A stretch of 64,000 nucleotides of DNA from Vandammella animalimorsus (GCF_002285265.1 NZ_NSJB01000012.1:1-64000); one strand, 5' to 3'; shown: positions 8,463 through 17,481, numbered from the stretch's first letter. Numbers and translations: made by a program. The notes: generated by a model from the sequence alone, not told the origin.

Positions 8463-9527
8463 CTACAGCACCGCGCCGATCAGCCCGATCACCAGCCACA
8501 GCAGCACCCACAGCACCAGCGTGCGCCACATCAGCGAGGCCAGCCTGTGCAGCAAGCCGGCCAGTTCGTCGCCACACTGCTCTGCCCCATCCAAGATGCG
8601 TGAAGGCGCGCGCCCTTGCCAGTGCGGCCAGGCCAGAATCCATTGCACGCTGCGCCCCGGCAGCCCCAGCGCCGCGCTGCCTGCGGCCAGCACCAGCGCA
8701 TCGCCATCGCCTGGGCGGCGCGCCGTGCAGGCGCGCCAGGCGCTGATGGCCTCGTCATAACGCCCCACGGCGGCGAACATGCCCGCGGTGATGCGCGCGG
8801 GCAGCCAATTGACCCATTGCCAGCCCTGCCGCGCCACGCGCGCCAGGGCCATGCTGGCGCCGTGCGGGCCCTCGTGCCGCCCTGCCCCGCGCCACCACAG
8901 GCCATGCGCGGCCTGCGCCAGGCCAAACAGCACGGCCCCCATGGGCCCCAGCCCGGCAAAGGCCAGCAGCAGGTAGGCAGCAAACACCCCGAACACGTAG
9001 TGGTGCATGTGCTGCACGGAGTAGGACACGCTGGCGGCCAGCAGCGCGGCCGGGCTTTCGTCCTGCGCGGGGGCTGTGCCGCCGGGCTCGGCAGCGCCCT
9101 GCATATCGCTATGCACACCCCCCTGTGCATGGCCCTGGGCCCAGCCGCCTTCCAGCGCCTGGCCCCAGCGCTCCAGGGCCTGGGCGGCGGCCTGGCGATC
9201 GCCGGTGTTGATGGCGTTGCGCACCTGCGTGAAGTACGGCCCAAAGGCGCGAAAGCGCAGCACGGCATAGAGCACCAGCACCGACCAGACAAAGGCCGCA
9301 AAGCGCCCCAGGCCGACCTGCAGCAGCGCAAAGACCAGCCAGACGGCCACGGCCGGCAGGCACACGGCCAGCGCCCACAGCACCCAGGCCTGGCTGGCGG
9401 TGCCAGCATCGAGCGCGTACTGCAAGCGCCAGCGCAGCGCCTGCAGCGCCCCATGCCAGCGCTGGCGGGCGTGCAGCGGGCGCAGCTGCTCCAGCAGCAG
9501 TGCGACGAACAAGGCCAGCACGCTCAT
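8463..9527 (-). CDS. CobD/CbiB-like (AmpE-like) membrane protein
   Basis: A 354-residue integral membrane protein of the CobD/CbiB/AmpE type. The N-terminus MSVLALFVALLLEQLRPL is the typical first helix. Further hydrophobic segments lie near residues 48-70, 75-95, 190-215 and at the C-terminus (LVLWVLLWLVIGLIGAVL). The loop RYDEAISAWR and a Gly-rich segment GDALVLAAGSAALGL resemble cobalamin-synthesis CobD relatives. No cobalamin genes flank it, so a role in adenosylcobinamide formation is not supported. Such stand-alone copies are common in Comamonadaceae and their function is unknown. It follows the aminotransferase gene by 46 bases on the same strand and is probably in its operon. Confidence 0.75.
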   Translation of the reverse strand: MSVLALFVALLLEQLRPLHARQRWHGALQALRWRLQYALDAGTASQAWVLWALAVCLPAVAVWLVFALLQVGLGRFAAFVWSVLVLYAVLRFRAFGPYFTQVRNAINTGDRQAAAQALERWGQALEGGWAQGHAQGGVHSDMQGAAEPGGTAPAQDESPAALLAASVSYSVQHMHHYVFGVFAAYLLLAFAGLGPMGAVLFGLAQAAHGLWWRGAGRHEGPHGASMALARVARQGWQWVNWLPARITAGMFAAVGRYDEAISAWRACTARRPGDGDALVLAAGSAALGLPGRSVQWILAWPHWQGRAPSRILDGAEQCGDELAGLLHRLASLMWRTLVLWVLLWLVIGLIGAVL

Positions 9528-9573
9528 GGCGCTCCCCGCTGGGGCCGGCGCGCAGCGCCAGGGCCGGTGGTGC

Positions 9574-10752
9574 TCACAGCGCCTGCGCCAGACGGCGCAC
9601 CCCTTCGACGATGCGCTCGTCGGGCACGGTGGCGTAGCTCATGCGAAATGCCGCCGGATCGGGGTCGGTGGCGTAGAACGGCGCGCCGGGCACCACGGCC
9701 ACGCCCTGCTCGATGCCGCGCTGCACGAATGGCGCGGCCTGCGCGCCCGGCGCAGTCAGCCGGGCCCAGATGAACATGCCGCCCTGCGGCGGGGTGTACT
9801 GCAGCGCATCGCCCAACTGCTCTTGCAGGCATTGCATCATCAGCGCGGCGCGGTGGGCATAGACGCGCTGCACGTTCTGCAGCGCCGGCTGCAGGCGGCC
9901 GCTGGCCAGGTATTCGCTGGCCGTGACCTGCGCCAGCATGCTGCTGTTGGCATCGCTGAACTGCTTGCACATCACGGCCTGGGCCAGCAGCGCCGGCGGC
10001 GCCACCAGCCAGCCCAGGCGCAGCCCGGGCGAGAGCACTTTGGAGAAGCTGCCGCAATAGGCCAGCCAGTCGCGGCTGCCGGGCACCTGCTCGCTCAGCG
10101 CCAGCAGGGTCGGCGGCGGCGGGGCATCGAAGTACAGCTCGCCGTAGGGGTTGTCCTCGACCACCAGCACCTGGTGGCGCGCGGCCAGCTCCAGGATGCG
10201 CTTGCGCCGATCCAGGCCCAGCAGCGCGCCGCTGGGGTTGCCGAAGGTGGGGATCAGGTACACCAGCCGCGGCCGGTGCTGCACGATGGCCTGCTCCAGC
10301 CGATCAACCTGCACGCCTTGTTGGTCGATGGGCACCGACACGACCTGCGCGCCGTAGAGCCTGAAGCACTGGATGGTGGCCAGGAAGGTCGGCCCCTCCA
10401 CCAGCACCGTATCGCCGGGGGAGATCATGGTCTTGCCCAGCAGATCCAGCGCCTGCTGGCTGCCGGTGGTGACGATCAGCTCCTGGGCCTGCACCTGCGC
10501 GCCCTGCGCCTGCAGCTGGGCGGCGATCTGCTCGCGCAGCGGCTGATGGCCCTCGGTCGGGCCGTACTGCAGGGCCAGCGCGGCGTGCTCGCGCAAGGCG
10601 CGCTGGGCGGCCTGCTCCATGCCTTGGGCATCGAACAGCGCCGCATCGGGAAAGCCCCCGGCAAAGCTGATGATGCCGGGCCGCCCCAGCAGTTTGAAGA
10701 TTTCACGGATGGCCGATGTCTCGACCTGACGCAGGCGCTGGGCAAATTCCAT
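9574..10752 (-). CDS. PLP-dependent aminotransferase, class I/II
   Basis: A 392-residue fold-type I aminotransferase. Visible motifs include FAGGFPD near the N-terminus, LQYGPTEGHQPLRE and IVTTGSQQALDL for cofactor phosphate contacts. NPSGALLGLDRR and VEDNPYGEL carry the asparagine/aspartate that contact the ring, and SFSKVLSPGLRLGW holds the Schiff-base lysine. FRMSYA near the end has the substrate-carboxylate arginine. The pattern is that of the stand-alone 2-aminoadipate/aromatic/branched-chain group related to LysN and the MocR aminotransferase domain, without a DNA-binding domain. The exact amino acid substrate cannot be assigned. It is transcribed divergently from the kinase gene at 10927. 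Confidence 0.88.
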   Translation of the reverse strand: MEFAQRLRQVETSAIREIFKLLGRPGIISFAGGFPDAALFDAQGMEQAAQRALREHAALALQYGPTEGHQPLREQIAAQLQAQGAQVQAQELIVTTGSQQALDLLGKTMISPGDTVLVEGPTFLATIQCFRLYGAQVVSVPIDQQGVQVDRLEQAIVQHRPRLVYLIPTFGNPSGALLGLDRRKRILELAARHQVLVVEDNPYGELYFDAPPPPTLLALSEQVPGSRDWLAYCGSFSKVLSPGLRLGWLVAPPALLAQAVMCKQFSDANSSMLAQVTASEYLASGRLQPALQNVQRVYAHRAALMMQCLQEQLGDALQYTPPQGGMFIWARLTAPGAQAAPFVQRGIEQGVAVVPGAPFYATDPDPAAFRMSYATVPDERIVEGVRRLAQAL

Positions 10753-10926
10753 GGGGCTTGGCTCTCAATGAACAGCAAAGGGCGCGCTTCTGCCGGGCGC
10801 GCCTGGGGGCGAGCATGCGGCATGGGCAGGGCCAAACGCGGCATCATAGCGGCTGCCTTGCCATTCTTTTTCTCTCTGACTCTCGCGCCCGATCGCACCG
10901 GGCACTTGAGCAGGCGCTTGAACTCC

Positions 10927-12525
10927 ATGACCTTGCCACCCACTGCCCACCACAGGCCCGAACGCGGCGCCGACGCGGCCGACCTGCAGGCCCTGCGCCA
11001 AGCCCTGCAGGCGCGCGGCCAGCGCGATGCCCAGCTGCTGCAAACCCACATCTCCTGGCTGCTGCTGGGCCATGAGCAGGTCTGGAAGATCAAAAAGCCG
11101 GTGCGCCTGCCCTTTGCCGACTTCAGCACGCTAGCGCAGCGCCGCCATTTCTGCGACGAGGAGCTGCGCCTAAACCGGCGCCTGGCGCCGCAGCTGTACC
11201 TGGACGTGCAGCCGCTGTGGCGCAATGCCCAGGGCCTGCTGGACTTCGATCCCCCTGCGCCCGACCAGCCCGCAGCCGAGTGGGCTGTGCGCATGCGGCG
11301 CTTTGCCGATGACGCCCTGCTGCGCACCCGCTTCGAAGCCGGCGCAGCGCCCCCGCCCGCTGCGCTGCACCAGCTGGGCCAGCGGCTGGCGCGCTTTCAC
11401 GCCCAAGGCGCTGGCGCAGCAGTGCCGCAGGCCGAGTACGGCAGCGCCGAGCGCATCGAGGCCGATGTGCGCGCCCTGTTCACGCCGCTGCAGCGCAGCG
11501 CCTTTGCCGCGTTGGTGCCGCAGTGGCAGGCCTGGCTGGATCGGCAATGCGCGGCGCTGCGCCCGCTTTGGCAGGCCAGGCGCGCCGGCGGCTTCGTGCG
11601 CGAAGGCCATGGCGATCTGCATCTGGGCAATCTGGTGCTGCTGGGCGATGCCATCGTGCCCTTTGACTGCATCGAGTTCCAGCCCGCGATGCGCTGGATC
11701 GACGTGGCCAACGACATGGCCTTTCTCAGCATGGATTTGCACGCCCATGGCCGCAGCGACCTGGCAGCCCATGTGATGGACGGCTGGCTGCAGCACAGCG
11801 GCGACTTCGCCGCGCTGCAGACCTGGCGCTTTTACGAGGTCTACCGCGCGCTGGTGCGCGCCATGGTGGCGCAAATCTCCCCGCCGGCGGACGGCGCGCT
11901 GCCCGGGGCCGATGCCCCACCGGCCGGGCAGCAGTACGCGCACTGCGCCCAGCAGTGGTGCCAGGCCGCGCCCGCGCCGGCGCTGTTCATCACCTGCGGC
12001 GCCTCGGGCTCGGGCAAGTCCACCGTGGCTGCGGCCTGCATGGAGCAGCTGGGCGCCATCCGCATCCGCTCGGACGTGGAGCGCAAGCGCCTGTTCGGCC
12101 TGGACGCCCTGGCCGACTCGCACGCCCAGGGCCTGGACATTTACACCCCCGAGGCCACGCAGCGCACCTTTGCCCGCCTGGGCGAGCTGGCCGAGCTGGC
12201 GCTGCAGGCAGGCTGGCCGGTGGTGGTCGATGCGGCCTTTTTGCGCCGCGAGCAGCGCGATGCCTTGCGCGCGCTGGCCCAGCGCCTGCAGCTGCCATTT
12301 GCCATCCTCGCCTGCGAGGCCCCGGCCCAGACGCTGCGCCAGCGCATCGCCCAGCGCCGCAGCGCCGCGCAAGACCCTTCCGAGGCCACGCCCGAGCTGG
12401 TGGCCCAGCAGCTGCAGGGGCAGCAGCCATGGGGCGAGCAGGAGCTGCCCTTCGTGCGCCGCATCGACACCAGCGCGCCGCACTGGCGCGCGGCGCTGGC
12501 CGCGCAACTGCAAGCGCAGCGCTGA
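10927..12525 (+). CDS. Fused APH-like kinase and P-loop (zeta-like) kinase protein
   Basis: A 532-residue protein with two kinase-like halves. Residues about 30-330 resemble aminoglycoside phosphotransferase-like kinases: HISWLLLGHEQVWKIKKPV at the nucleotide-binding lobe, GFVREGHGDLHLGNLVL as the Brenner-type catalytic loop, and FDCIEFQPAMRWIDVANDMAF as the metal site. Residues about 355-530 form a P-loop kinase with Walker A CGASGSGKSTVA, an IRSDVERKRLFG segment like gluconate or zeta-type kinases, and a VVVDAAFLRREQRD strand. The fused architecture is widespread in proteobacteria but its substrate is unknown. The ATG at 10927 was preferred because upstream in-frame sequence crosses the divergent promoter region. 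Confidence 0.82.
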   Translation: MTLPPTAHHRPERGADAADLQALRQALQARGQRDAQLLQTHISWLLLGHEQVWKIKKPVRLPFADFSTLAQRRHFCDEELRLNRRLAPQLYLDVQPLWRNAQGLLDFDPPAPDQPAAEWAVRMRRFADDALLRTRFEAGAAPPPAALHQLGQRLARFHAQGAGAAVPQAEYGSAERIEADVRALFTPLQRSAFAALVPQWQAWLDRQCAALRPLWQARRAGGFVREGHGDLHLGNLVLLGDAIVPFDCIEFQPAMRWIDVANDMAFLSMDLHAHGRSDLAAHVMDGWLQHSGDFAALQTWRFYEVYRALVRAMVAQISPPADGALPGADAPPAGQQYAHCAQQWCQAAPAPALFITCGASGSGKSTVAAACMEQLGAIRIRSDVERKRLFGLDALADSHAQGLDIYTPEATQRTFARLGELAELALQAGWPVVVDAAFLRREQRDALRALAQRLQLPFAILACEAPAQTLRQRIAQRRSAAQDPSEATPELVAQQLQGQQPWGEQELPFVRRIDTSAPHWRAALAAQLQAQR

Positions 12526-12549
12526 GGCCGGCAAGGGCGCAAAAAGAAG

Positions 12550-12584
12550 CAGCCCATGGCCTGTGCTGCCATGGGCTGTTTTTT
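12550..12584 (+). terminator. Rho-independent terminator
   Basis: An 11-bp stem (CAGCCCATGGC / GCCATGGGCTG) with a 7-base loop is followed by six T residues. It lies 24 bases after the kinase gene and faces the convergent receptor gene, so it ends plus-strand transcription and may also act on the other strand. Confidence 0.85.
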
Positions 12585-12608
12585 ACCGTGCGCCTTCGGT
12601 ATCCGCGA

Positions 12609-14768
12609 TCAGAACTGATAGCGCAGGTTCACGCCAACGTAGCGGCCAGCCTCGGTGTAGCTGGAGAAGTCGGGCTTGGTGATGCCGCGCGCGCGATTCC
12701 ACAGTGCGTAGCGCTTGTCAGCGATGTTGTAGATGCCGCCGCTGAGGGTGAGGTTGGCCGTGGGCCTGTAGTAAGCGGTCAAATCCACAACGCCGTAGCC
12801 GGGCAGCGGCGCGTAGCGGCTGCTGGGCAGATCGGCCTTTTTCTTTGCCGCGGCCCATTTCACGCGCAGCTGCCCGCCCCAGCGATCGCCGGGCTCGGCA
12901 TAGCGCAGCCCCACGTGGCCGTGCAGCGGGTTGACGCGCAGCAGCGGCGCGCCATCGTCTTGCTTGCCCTTGGCGTAGGCCAGCGCGCCGTCCAGGTGCA
13001 GGCCCTGGGCCGCGCCCAGCGCGCCCAGGTTCAGGCTGCCTTCCCACTCCAGCCCGTGGACTTTGGTGCGCCCCGGCTCGTTGAAGACGGTGCAGACGTC
13101 GTCACGGCCGTAGTCGCCGCAATCGACCTCGATCATGCTGCTGTAGGCGTTGTGAAACACCGTGGCCTTTTGCCGCCCCAGCGCGCCAAAGCTGCTCCAG
13201 GCCAGCTCCACGCCGGTGGCTTTTTCCGGCTTCAGATTGGGGTTGGGGCGCGAGGGCCAGTGGCCATAGCTCTGGCCATTGCTCTCGCCGTAGGCCGGCA
13301 GGCGGGTGCTGCGGTTGAAGCTGGCCGACAGCAGGTGGTTGTCATTGAGCTTCCAGTCCAGCAGCAGGCCGCCGCCCACGGTGGTCTTGCTGTACTTGCG
13401 CGTGCCCTGCACGGGCGTGACCCCGGCATCGAACGCTGGGTCGATGCGGATGTGCGAGACCTTGGCCGAGGGCGTCAGGCTCACGCCGCTCTCGCCCAGG
13501 CCCAGGCGGTTGGCGGCGTGCACGCTGGCCTGCCACTGCTGGTTGCGCGGGAAGTACGTGGGGTTGCTGATGCGGCTGCCCACTGTGCGCACCAGATCCA
13601 GCTCGGCCTCGCTGCGCTGCAGCTTGAAGCCATAGCTCCAGTCCTGGCGCAGGCTGGCGCCTGAGGGCGCGATGGCCTTGTCGAAATCGGCCTTGAAGGT
13701 GTAGGAGCTGGTCTTGAAATAATTCTTGTCCGTGGTCAGCGTGCGCGCGCCGGTTGTGCCGGTGCGGTCGGTAACGCCCAGGTTCTGGCCGCGCGTTCTT
13801 TGCATGGACAGCTGCCAGCTCATGCCATCGAACAGCGCATTGGCGGCGTTCAGATCGTGGCTGAGCGACAGGGCGCTGCGGGTGTTTTTGCGCTCTTCCG
13901 TGTAGCTGTGCGTGGTGGTGCTGCCGCGGCTGGAGGTGCTGGTGCCCAGCGCGTTGCGCCGGTCGATGTCGCTGTGGGCGCCGTAGTACTGGGCGTTGAG
14001 CGTGAGCTTGTGGTCGCGATTGGGCTGCAGCACCCATTTGCCGTTGAGCGAGTTGCTGCGCCCATCCACCGGCAGGCTCTTGGTGCGCTGGGGTCCGTCG
14101 ACGTCCAGCCCGCCCTTGTTGTCCAGCTCCTGGTACGAACGGCGCGTATAGCTCAGCGAGGCGCTCTGGCGCTCGTCGATCAGCGCCGCCAGGCTGAAAC
14201 CGGCGGCAATGTCACGGGTGTCGCCGCTGTAGCCGGCGCGCACATCGCCGCCCAGGCGCTGACCAGGGCGCAGGTAATCGGCCGGATCCTTGGTGCGAAA
14301 CTGCACGCTGCCGGCCAGGCCATTGGCCCCCGGGCCCTTGTGCACGTTGACCTGCTTGAGGTCTGCCGGATCGAAGAGCTGGCGGCCATAGTGCATGCTG
14401 TGGCCGAAGGAGAAGCTCTGCGTGATGTCCATGCCGTCGAGCTCCACGGTCACGCGGTCGCTGCCCACGCCCAGGCCGCCGCCAATGCCGCCCATGCCGC
14501 GGATTTCGATGTCGCCCAGCACGCCGGTCATGGTGGAAAAATCCACCCCGGGCGTGTTGTCGAACACGCCGCGGATGTTTCTGGGCGGCTCTTTCTCGAG
14601 CTGCTCCTGGCCGATCACCGTGCTCTGCGGCTGCGGCTGGGCGCTGACCGTCACAGTGGGCAACTGATCGGCCTGCGCTGGCGCGACCGCGCCCCCCGTT
14701 TGTGCGAAAGCGCAGCCGCAGCAGATATGCGCGGCCAACAAGGCAAGTGGCTTGCGGGCAAATGGCAT
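12609..14768 (-). CDS. TonB-dependent heme/hemoglobin-type receptor
   Basis: A 719-residue outer-membrane receptor. A signal peptide (MPFARKPLALLAAHICCGCAFAQ) is followed by a TonB-box-like region (PTVTVSAQ). A plug domain (about residues 40-160, NTPGVDFSTMTG, EIRGMGGIGG, VNVHKGPGANGLAGSVQFRTKD) comes next, then a 22-strand barrel ending in aromatic YVGVNLRYQF. The plug sequences and NPNLKPEKATGVELAW fit the hemoglobin/transferrin/lactoferrin receptor family. No FecI/FecR genes or STN domain are present, so it is not a signalling receptor. The ATG at 14768 has AGGAG upstream; an earlier in-frame start at 14942 would lack a signal peptide. A Fur-like site and a hairpin lie in the leader. The ligand, heme versus a protein, is inferred from family only. 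Confidence 0.88.
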   Translation of the reverse strand: MPFARKPLALLAAHICCGCAFAQTGGAVAPAQADQLPTVTVSAQPQPQSTVIGQEQLEKEPPRNIRGVFDNTPGVDFSTMTGVLGDIEIRGMGGIGGGLGVGSDRVTVELDGMDITQSFSFGHSMHYGRQLFDPADLKQVNVHKGPGANGLAGSVQFRTKDPADYLRPGQRLGGDVRAGYSGDTRDIAAGFSLAALIDERQSASLSYTRRSYQELDNKGGLDVDGPQRTKSLPVDGRSNSLNGKWVLQPNRDHKLTLNAQYYGAHSDIDRRNALGTSTSSRGSTTTHSYTEERKNTRSALSLSHDLNAANALFDGMSWQLSMQRTRGQNLGVTDRTGTTGARTLTTDKNYFKTSSYTFKADFDKAIAPSGASLRQDWSYGFKLQRSEAELDLVRTVGSRISNPTYFPRNQQWQASVHAANRLGLGESGVSLTPSAKVSHIRIDPAFDAGVTPVQGTRKYSKTTVGGGLLLDWKLNDNHLLSASFNRSTRLPAYGESNGQSYGHWPSRPNPNLKPEKATGVELAWSSFGALGRQKATVFHNAYSSMIEVDCGDYGRDDVCTVFNEPGRTKVHGLEWEGSLNLGALGAAQGLHLDGALAYAKGKQDDGAPLLRVNPLHGHVGLRYAEPGDRWGGQLRVKWAAAKKKADLPSSRYAPLPGYGVVDLTAYYRPTANLTLSGGIYNIADKRYALWNRARGITKPDFSSYTEAGRYVGVNLRYQF

Positions 14769-14795
14769 GAAAAAACTCCTCTGGGATACAACAAC

Positions 14796-14831
14796 AGGCC
14801 CAGCCACGCGCAACGCTGCGCGACTGGGCCT
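14796..14831 (-). promoter_or_regulatory. Hairpin in receptor leader mRNA
   Basis: AGGCCCAG (14796-14803) pairs with CTGGGCCT (14824-14831), and the interior has a further GCGC/GCGC pairing. In the minus-strand transcript it ends about 28 bases before the start codon. It could shield or attenuate the message, but no known riboswitch is recognised. Confidence 0.35.
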
Positions 14832-15017
14832 TGGACGAAACAGGCATCGAGGGGTTTTTTGCATCCACGCCCGCCACCGGGCGGAACCTGGATGGCATCT
14901 GCGTGAAGCGCCCGGCAGCTTGTGCCGGGCAGAAGGCGCCACTCAGCGCTGGGCAAAGGGCGCCCGGCACGCCACGGCGGCAGAACGGCTTCCGCAGATT
15001 GTCAATCTAGTCTCGCA

Positions 15018-15046
15018 ATTATAAATAACTCTCATTTGTTGCGTAA
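15018..15046 (-). promoter_or_regulatory. Receptor promoter with Fur-like box
   Basis: On the minus strand TATAAT (15023-15018) lies 17 bases from TTACGC (15046-15041). The spacer reads AATGAGAGTTATTTATAAT, which resembles the Fur consensus of alternating GATAAT/ATTATC hexamers with mismatches. Iron repression of the downstream receptor is the expected consequence, but this is inference. Confidence 0.45.
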
Positions 15047-15199
15047 GAATTCTTTTCATTTTCTTGTATTTGAGTGCCGGCCGCCGCAGCCAGGCCCGGC
15101 CACAACCAAGCCCAGCCGCAGCCCTGGCCCCGCCCCTTTGTGCCCGCGCCTTTGTGCGCAGCGCGGCAGCAGGCTGGGCAGCGCCAAGGGGCCGGCCCC

Positions 15200-16564
15200 T
15201 CAGCGCCCGGCGAACAAATAGCTGCAAATGGCCACGGAGGCCATGACCGCCACCGCATCGGCCAGCAGCGCCGCCAGCAGCGCATGGCGGATGCGCCGCA
15301 CCTGCACCGCGCCAAAGTACACGGCCAGCACGTAGAAGGTGGTTTCGGACGAGCCCATGATGGTGGAGACCAGATAGCCCACATAGCTGTCCGGCCCGAT
15401 GGCCGGATCGGTCAGCGTGGCGGTCATCACGCCATAGGCGCCCGAGCCCGACAGCGGGCGCAGCAAGGCCATGGGCAAGGCCTCGGCCGGCAGGCCCAGC
15501 GGCGCGGTGAACACCGCCAGCGCGCCCACCAGCACATCCAGCGCGCCGCTGCTGCGCAGCATGCCCACCGCCACCAGAATGGCCACCAGGTAGGGCATGA
15601 TGCGCAGCGCCACCTCGAAGCCGCCCTTGGCGCCTTCGACGAAGGCCTCGTAGATGCGCACGCCGCGCAGCCAGCCAAACAGCAAGAAGCCCACCATCAT
15701 GCCCGGCACGATCCACGGCGCGATGCGCTTGCCCCAGACGATGCTGGCAGGGATGGCCAGCGCAACGGCCGCCAGCGCCAACAGGCTGACCCACAGCGGG
15801 TAGGCCTGCTGCTGCGCCAGGGCGCTGTCGCCCTCGCCGCCTGCCGGCTCGCTCACCCAGGGCCGCTGCATGGCCAGCTCCTGCGGCGTGGCCTGCCCCA
15901 CCGGGAAGAAACGCTGCAGGCCCCAGACCGCCACGATGGCCGCCAGCGTGGAGGCGGCCGTGGCAAACAGCGTCGTGGGCAACACCCCGGCCGGGTCCAT
16001 CGAGCCCGAGGCCGCGCGGATGGCGATGACCTTGGCCGGCAGCAGCGTCACGCTGGAGGTGTTGATGGCCAGGAACATCACCATGGCATTGGTGGCCGTG
16101 CCCGGGCGCGGGTTGAGCGCGTCGAGCGCCTGCATGGCGCGGATGCCAAAGGGCGTGGCGGCATTGCCCAGCCCCAGCGCATTGGCCGACATGTTCAGCA
16201 CCATCGCGCCCATGGCCGGGTGGTTGGCCGGCACCTGCGGGAACAGCCGCACCAGCAAGGGCCGGATCAGCTTGGCCAGCACCACCAGCATGCCGCCCTC
16301 CTCGGCCACCTTCATCAGCCCAAGGAACAAGGCCATCACGCCCACCAGGCCGATGGCCAGCTCGATCGCGCCACTGGCCGAGGAGATCATGCCGGCCGAG
16401 AGCTGCTCCATCGGGCTGCTGGCGGCCTGCGCGGCCTGCGCCCCTTGTGCGGCCGCGCCTTCGGCCGCCGCGCCGGGCGCCTGCGCCGGCGGCTGCCACT
16501 GCCATTGACGCCAGGCGGCCGTGGCAAAGGCCACCACGACCAGCGCAAGAAAAACGAGATTCAT
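15200..16564 (-). CDS. Fused SpmA/SpmB-type nucleoside-recognition (Gate) membrane protein
   Basis: A 454-residue inner-membrane protein combining the two nucleoside-recognition (Gate) domains that are separate SpmA and SpmB in Bacillus. The first half contains IGLVGVMALFLGLMKVAEEGGM and the conserved MVLNMSANALGLGNAATPFGI motif. The second contains GALDVLVGALAVFT and STIMGSSETTFYVLAVYFGAV, again with many hydrophobic helices. Residues 1-60 include an N-terminal helix and an Ala/Gly-rich linker. In non-sporulating betaproteobacteria the protein is conserved but its role is unknown; the spore-maturation name is historical. The ATG at 16564 gives MNLVFLALVV. It lies 47 bases after yqeY on the same strand. 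Confidence 0.85.
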   Translation of the reverse strand: MNLVFLALVVVAFATAAWRQWQWQPPAQAPGAAAEGAAAQGAQAAQAASSPMEQLSAGMISSASGAIELAIGLVGVMALFLGLMKVAEEGGMLVVLAKLIRPLLVRLFPQVPANHPAMGAMVLNMSANALGLGNAATPFGIRAMQALDALNPRPGTATNAMVMFLAINTSSVTLLPAKVIAIRAASGSMDPAGVLPTTLFATAASTLAAIVAVWGLQRFFPVGQATPQELAMQRPWVSEPAGGEGDSALAQQQAYPLWVSLLALAAVALAIPASIVWGKRIAPWIVPGMMVGFLLFGWLRGVRIYEAFVEGAKGGFEVALRIMPYLVAILVAVGMLRSSGALDVLVGALAVFTAPLGLPAEALPMALLRPLSGSGAYGVMTATLTDPAIGPDSYVGYLVSTIMGSSETTFYVLAVYFGAVQVRRIRHALLAALLADAVAVMASVAICSYLFAGR

Positions 16565-16611
16565 GGCGTTTGCCCCCAAAGGCGCGCATCAAAGCGACGG
16601 GCGCTCGCGGC

Positions 16612-17058
16612 TCAGCCCGCCAGCGCGGCCTTGACCGCCGCCGAGACCGCGCCCATGTCGGCCTTGCCCGCCAGCTCCTGCTTGGCCTGGGCCATGACCT
16701 TGCCCATGTCCGCCGGGCCGTTGGCGCCCACGGCGGCCACGATGCGCGCCACGGCCGCGGCCACCTCCTGGGCCGACAGGCGCGCCGGCAGATAGACCTG
16801 CAGCACCTGCAGTTCGGCCTGCTCCTGCGCGACCAGATCCTGCCGCCCGGCCTGCTCGAAGGCGGCGATGGAATCCTTGCGCTGCTTGATGAGCCTGTCC
16901 ACGATGGCCACGATGGCCGCATCGTCCAGCTCGATGCGCTCGTCCACCTCGCGCTGCTTGATGGCCGCCTGCAGCATGCGGATCGTGCCCAGGCGCTGGC
17001 TTTCCTTGGCGCGCATGGCGGCCTTCATGTCTTCGGTGATGCGTTCTTTGAGGCTCAT
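16612..17058 (-). CDS. GatB/YqeY domain protein
   Basis: A 148-residue protein of the YqeY family, which resembles the C-terminal tRNA-binding domain of the GatB amidotransferase subunit. It starts MSLKERITEDMKAAMRAKES, as in homologues, with the conserved RLGTIRMLQAAIKQREVDER and a C-terminal helical domain ending GADMG-type repeats (MGKVMAQAKQELAGKADM). It lies directly downstream of rpsU, the usual rpsU-yqeY order of proteobacteria. A strong terminator between the two may uncouple them. Precise biochemical function is unknown; association with tRNA metabolism is by homology. Confidence 0.93.
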   Translation of the reverse strand: MSLKERITEDMKAAMRAKESQRLGTIRMLQAAIKQREVDERIELDDAAIVAIVDRLIKQRKDSIAAFEQAGRQDLVAQEQAELQVLQVYLPARLSAQEVAAAVARIVAAVGANGPADMGKVMAQAKQELAGKADMGAVSAAVKAALAG

Positions 17059-17183
17059 GCCGGTGTCCTTCTTTGGTTGGCAAAGTGCGCCATTGTGCAC
17101 GCAGCTCGATGGCTGCACGCGCATATGGGCAGGCCCTGGCACGCCCCGGGCCGCAGGCCAAAGGCACACAAGCAGCAGGCACA

Positions 17184-17221
17184 AAAAAACCGCGCCAGGC
17201 GTCCCGGGCGCGGTTTTTTTG
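17184..17221 (-). terminator. Bidirectional-looking terminator after rpsU
   Basis: CCGCGCC (17191-17197) pairs with GGCGCGG (17208-17214), with a run of seven A on the left and seven T on the right. In the minus direction it ends the rpsU transcript 48 bases past the stop. The symmetric T/A runs would also act on the plus strand. Confidence 0.85.
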
Positions 17222-17268
17222 ATGCAGGCCACGGCATGTGCAGCAAGGCTGCGCCGTGGCCGCGGCAA

Positions 17269-17481
17269 TCAGTACAGCTTCTTGGGCAGCTGCATGCTGC
17301 GCACGCGCTTGTAGTGGCGCTTGACGGCAGCGGCTTTCTTGCGCTTGCGCTCGGTCGTGGGCTTTTCGTAGAACTCACGGGCGCGCAGCTCGTTGAGCAG
17401 GCCCAGCTTTTCGATCGTGCGCTTGAAGCGGCGCAAGGCGATTTCGTACGGCTCGTTTTCTTTGACGCGGATGGTAGTCAT
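17269..17481 (-). CDS. rpsU: 30S ribosomal protein S21
   Basis: A 70-residue, strongly basic protein matching bS21 over its full length: [21 protein letters not shown] start, the [16 protein letters not shown] stretch and a basic tail. bS21 binds near the anti-Shine-Dalgarno region of 16S rRNA and helps initiation. The start is unambiguous. It is followed by a terminator and then yqeY. A TATAAT on the minus strand at 17617-17612, overlapping the stop codon of the upstream flavoprotein gene, is a good -10 candidate for its promoter. Confidence 0.97.
   Translation of the reverse strand: MTTIRVKENEPYEIALRRFKRTIEKLGLLNELRAREFYEKPTTERKRKKAAAVKRHYKRVRSMQLPKKLY

Larger units (their letters stand above)
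14769..15199 (-). other. Leader/promoter region of the heme-type receptor
   Basis: A 431-base gap between the SpmAB-type gene and the receptor. It contains the promoter and Fur-like site at 15018-15046 and a strong hairpin at 14796-14831. No coding potential with family resemblance was seen. The AT-rich stretch at 15000-15065 stands out against the GC-rich surroundings. Confidence 0.6.

Noticed and set aside
9400-10926. Long plus-strand extension upstream of the kinase gene
   Set aside because: It runs antisense through the aminotransferase gene and lacks any conserved motif; the kinase fold begins at the 10927 ATG.
14796-14831. A known riboswitch in the receptor leader
   Set aside because: Only a simple hairpin is present; no conserved cobalamin, heme or metal riboswitch core was recognised.
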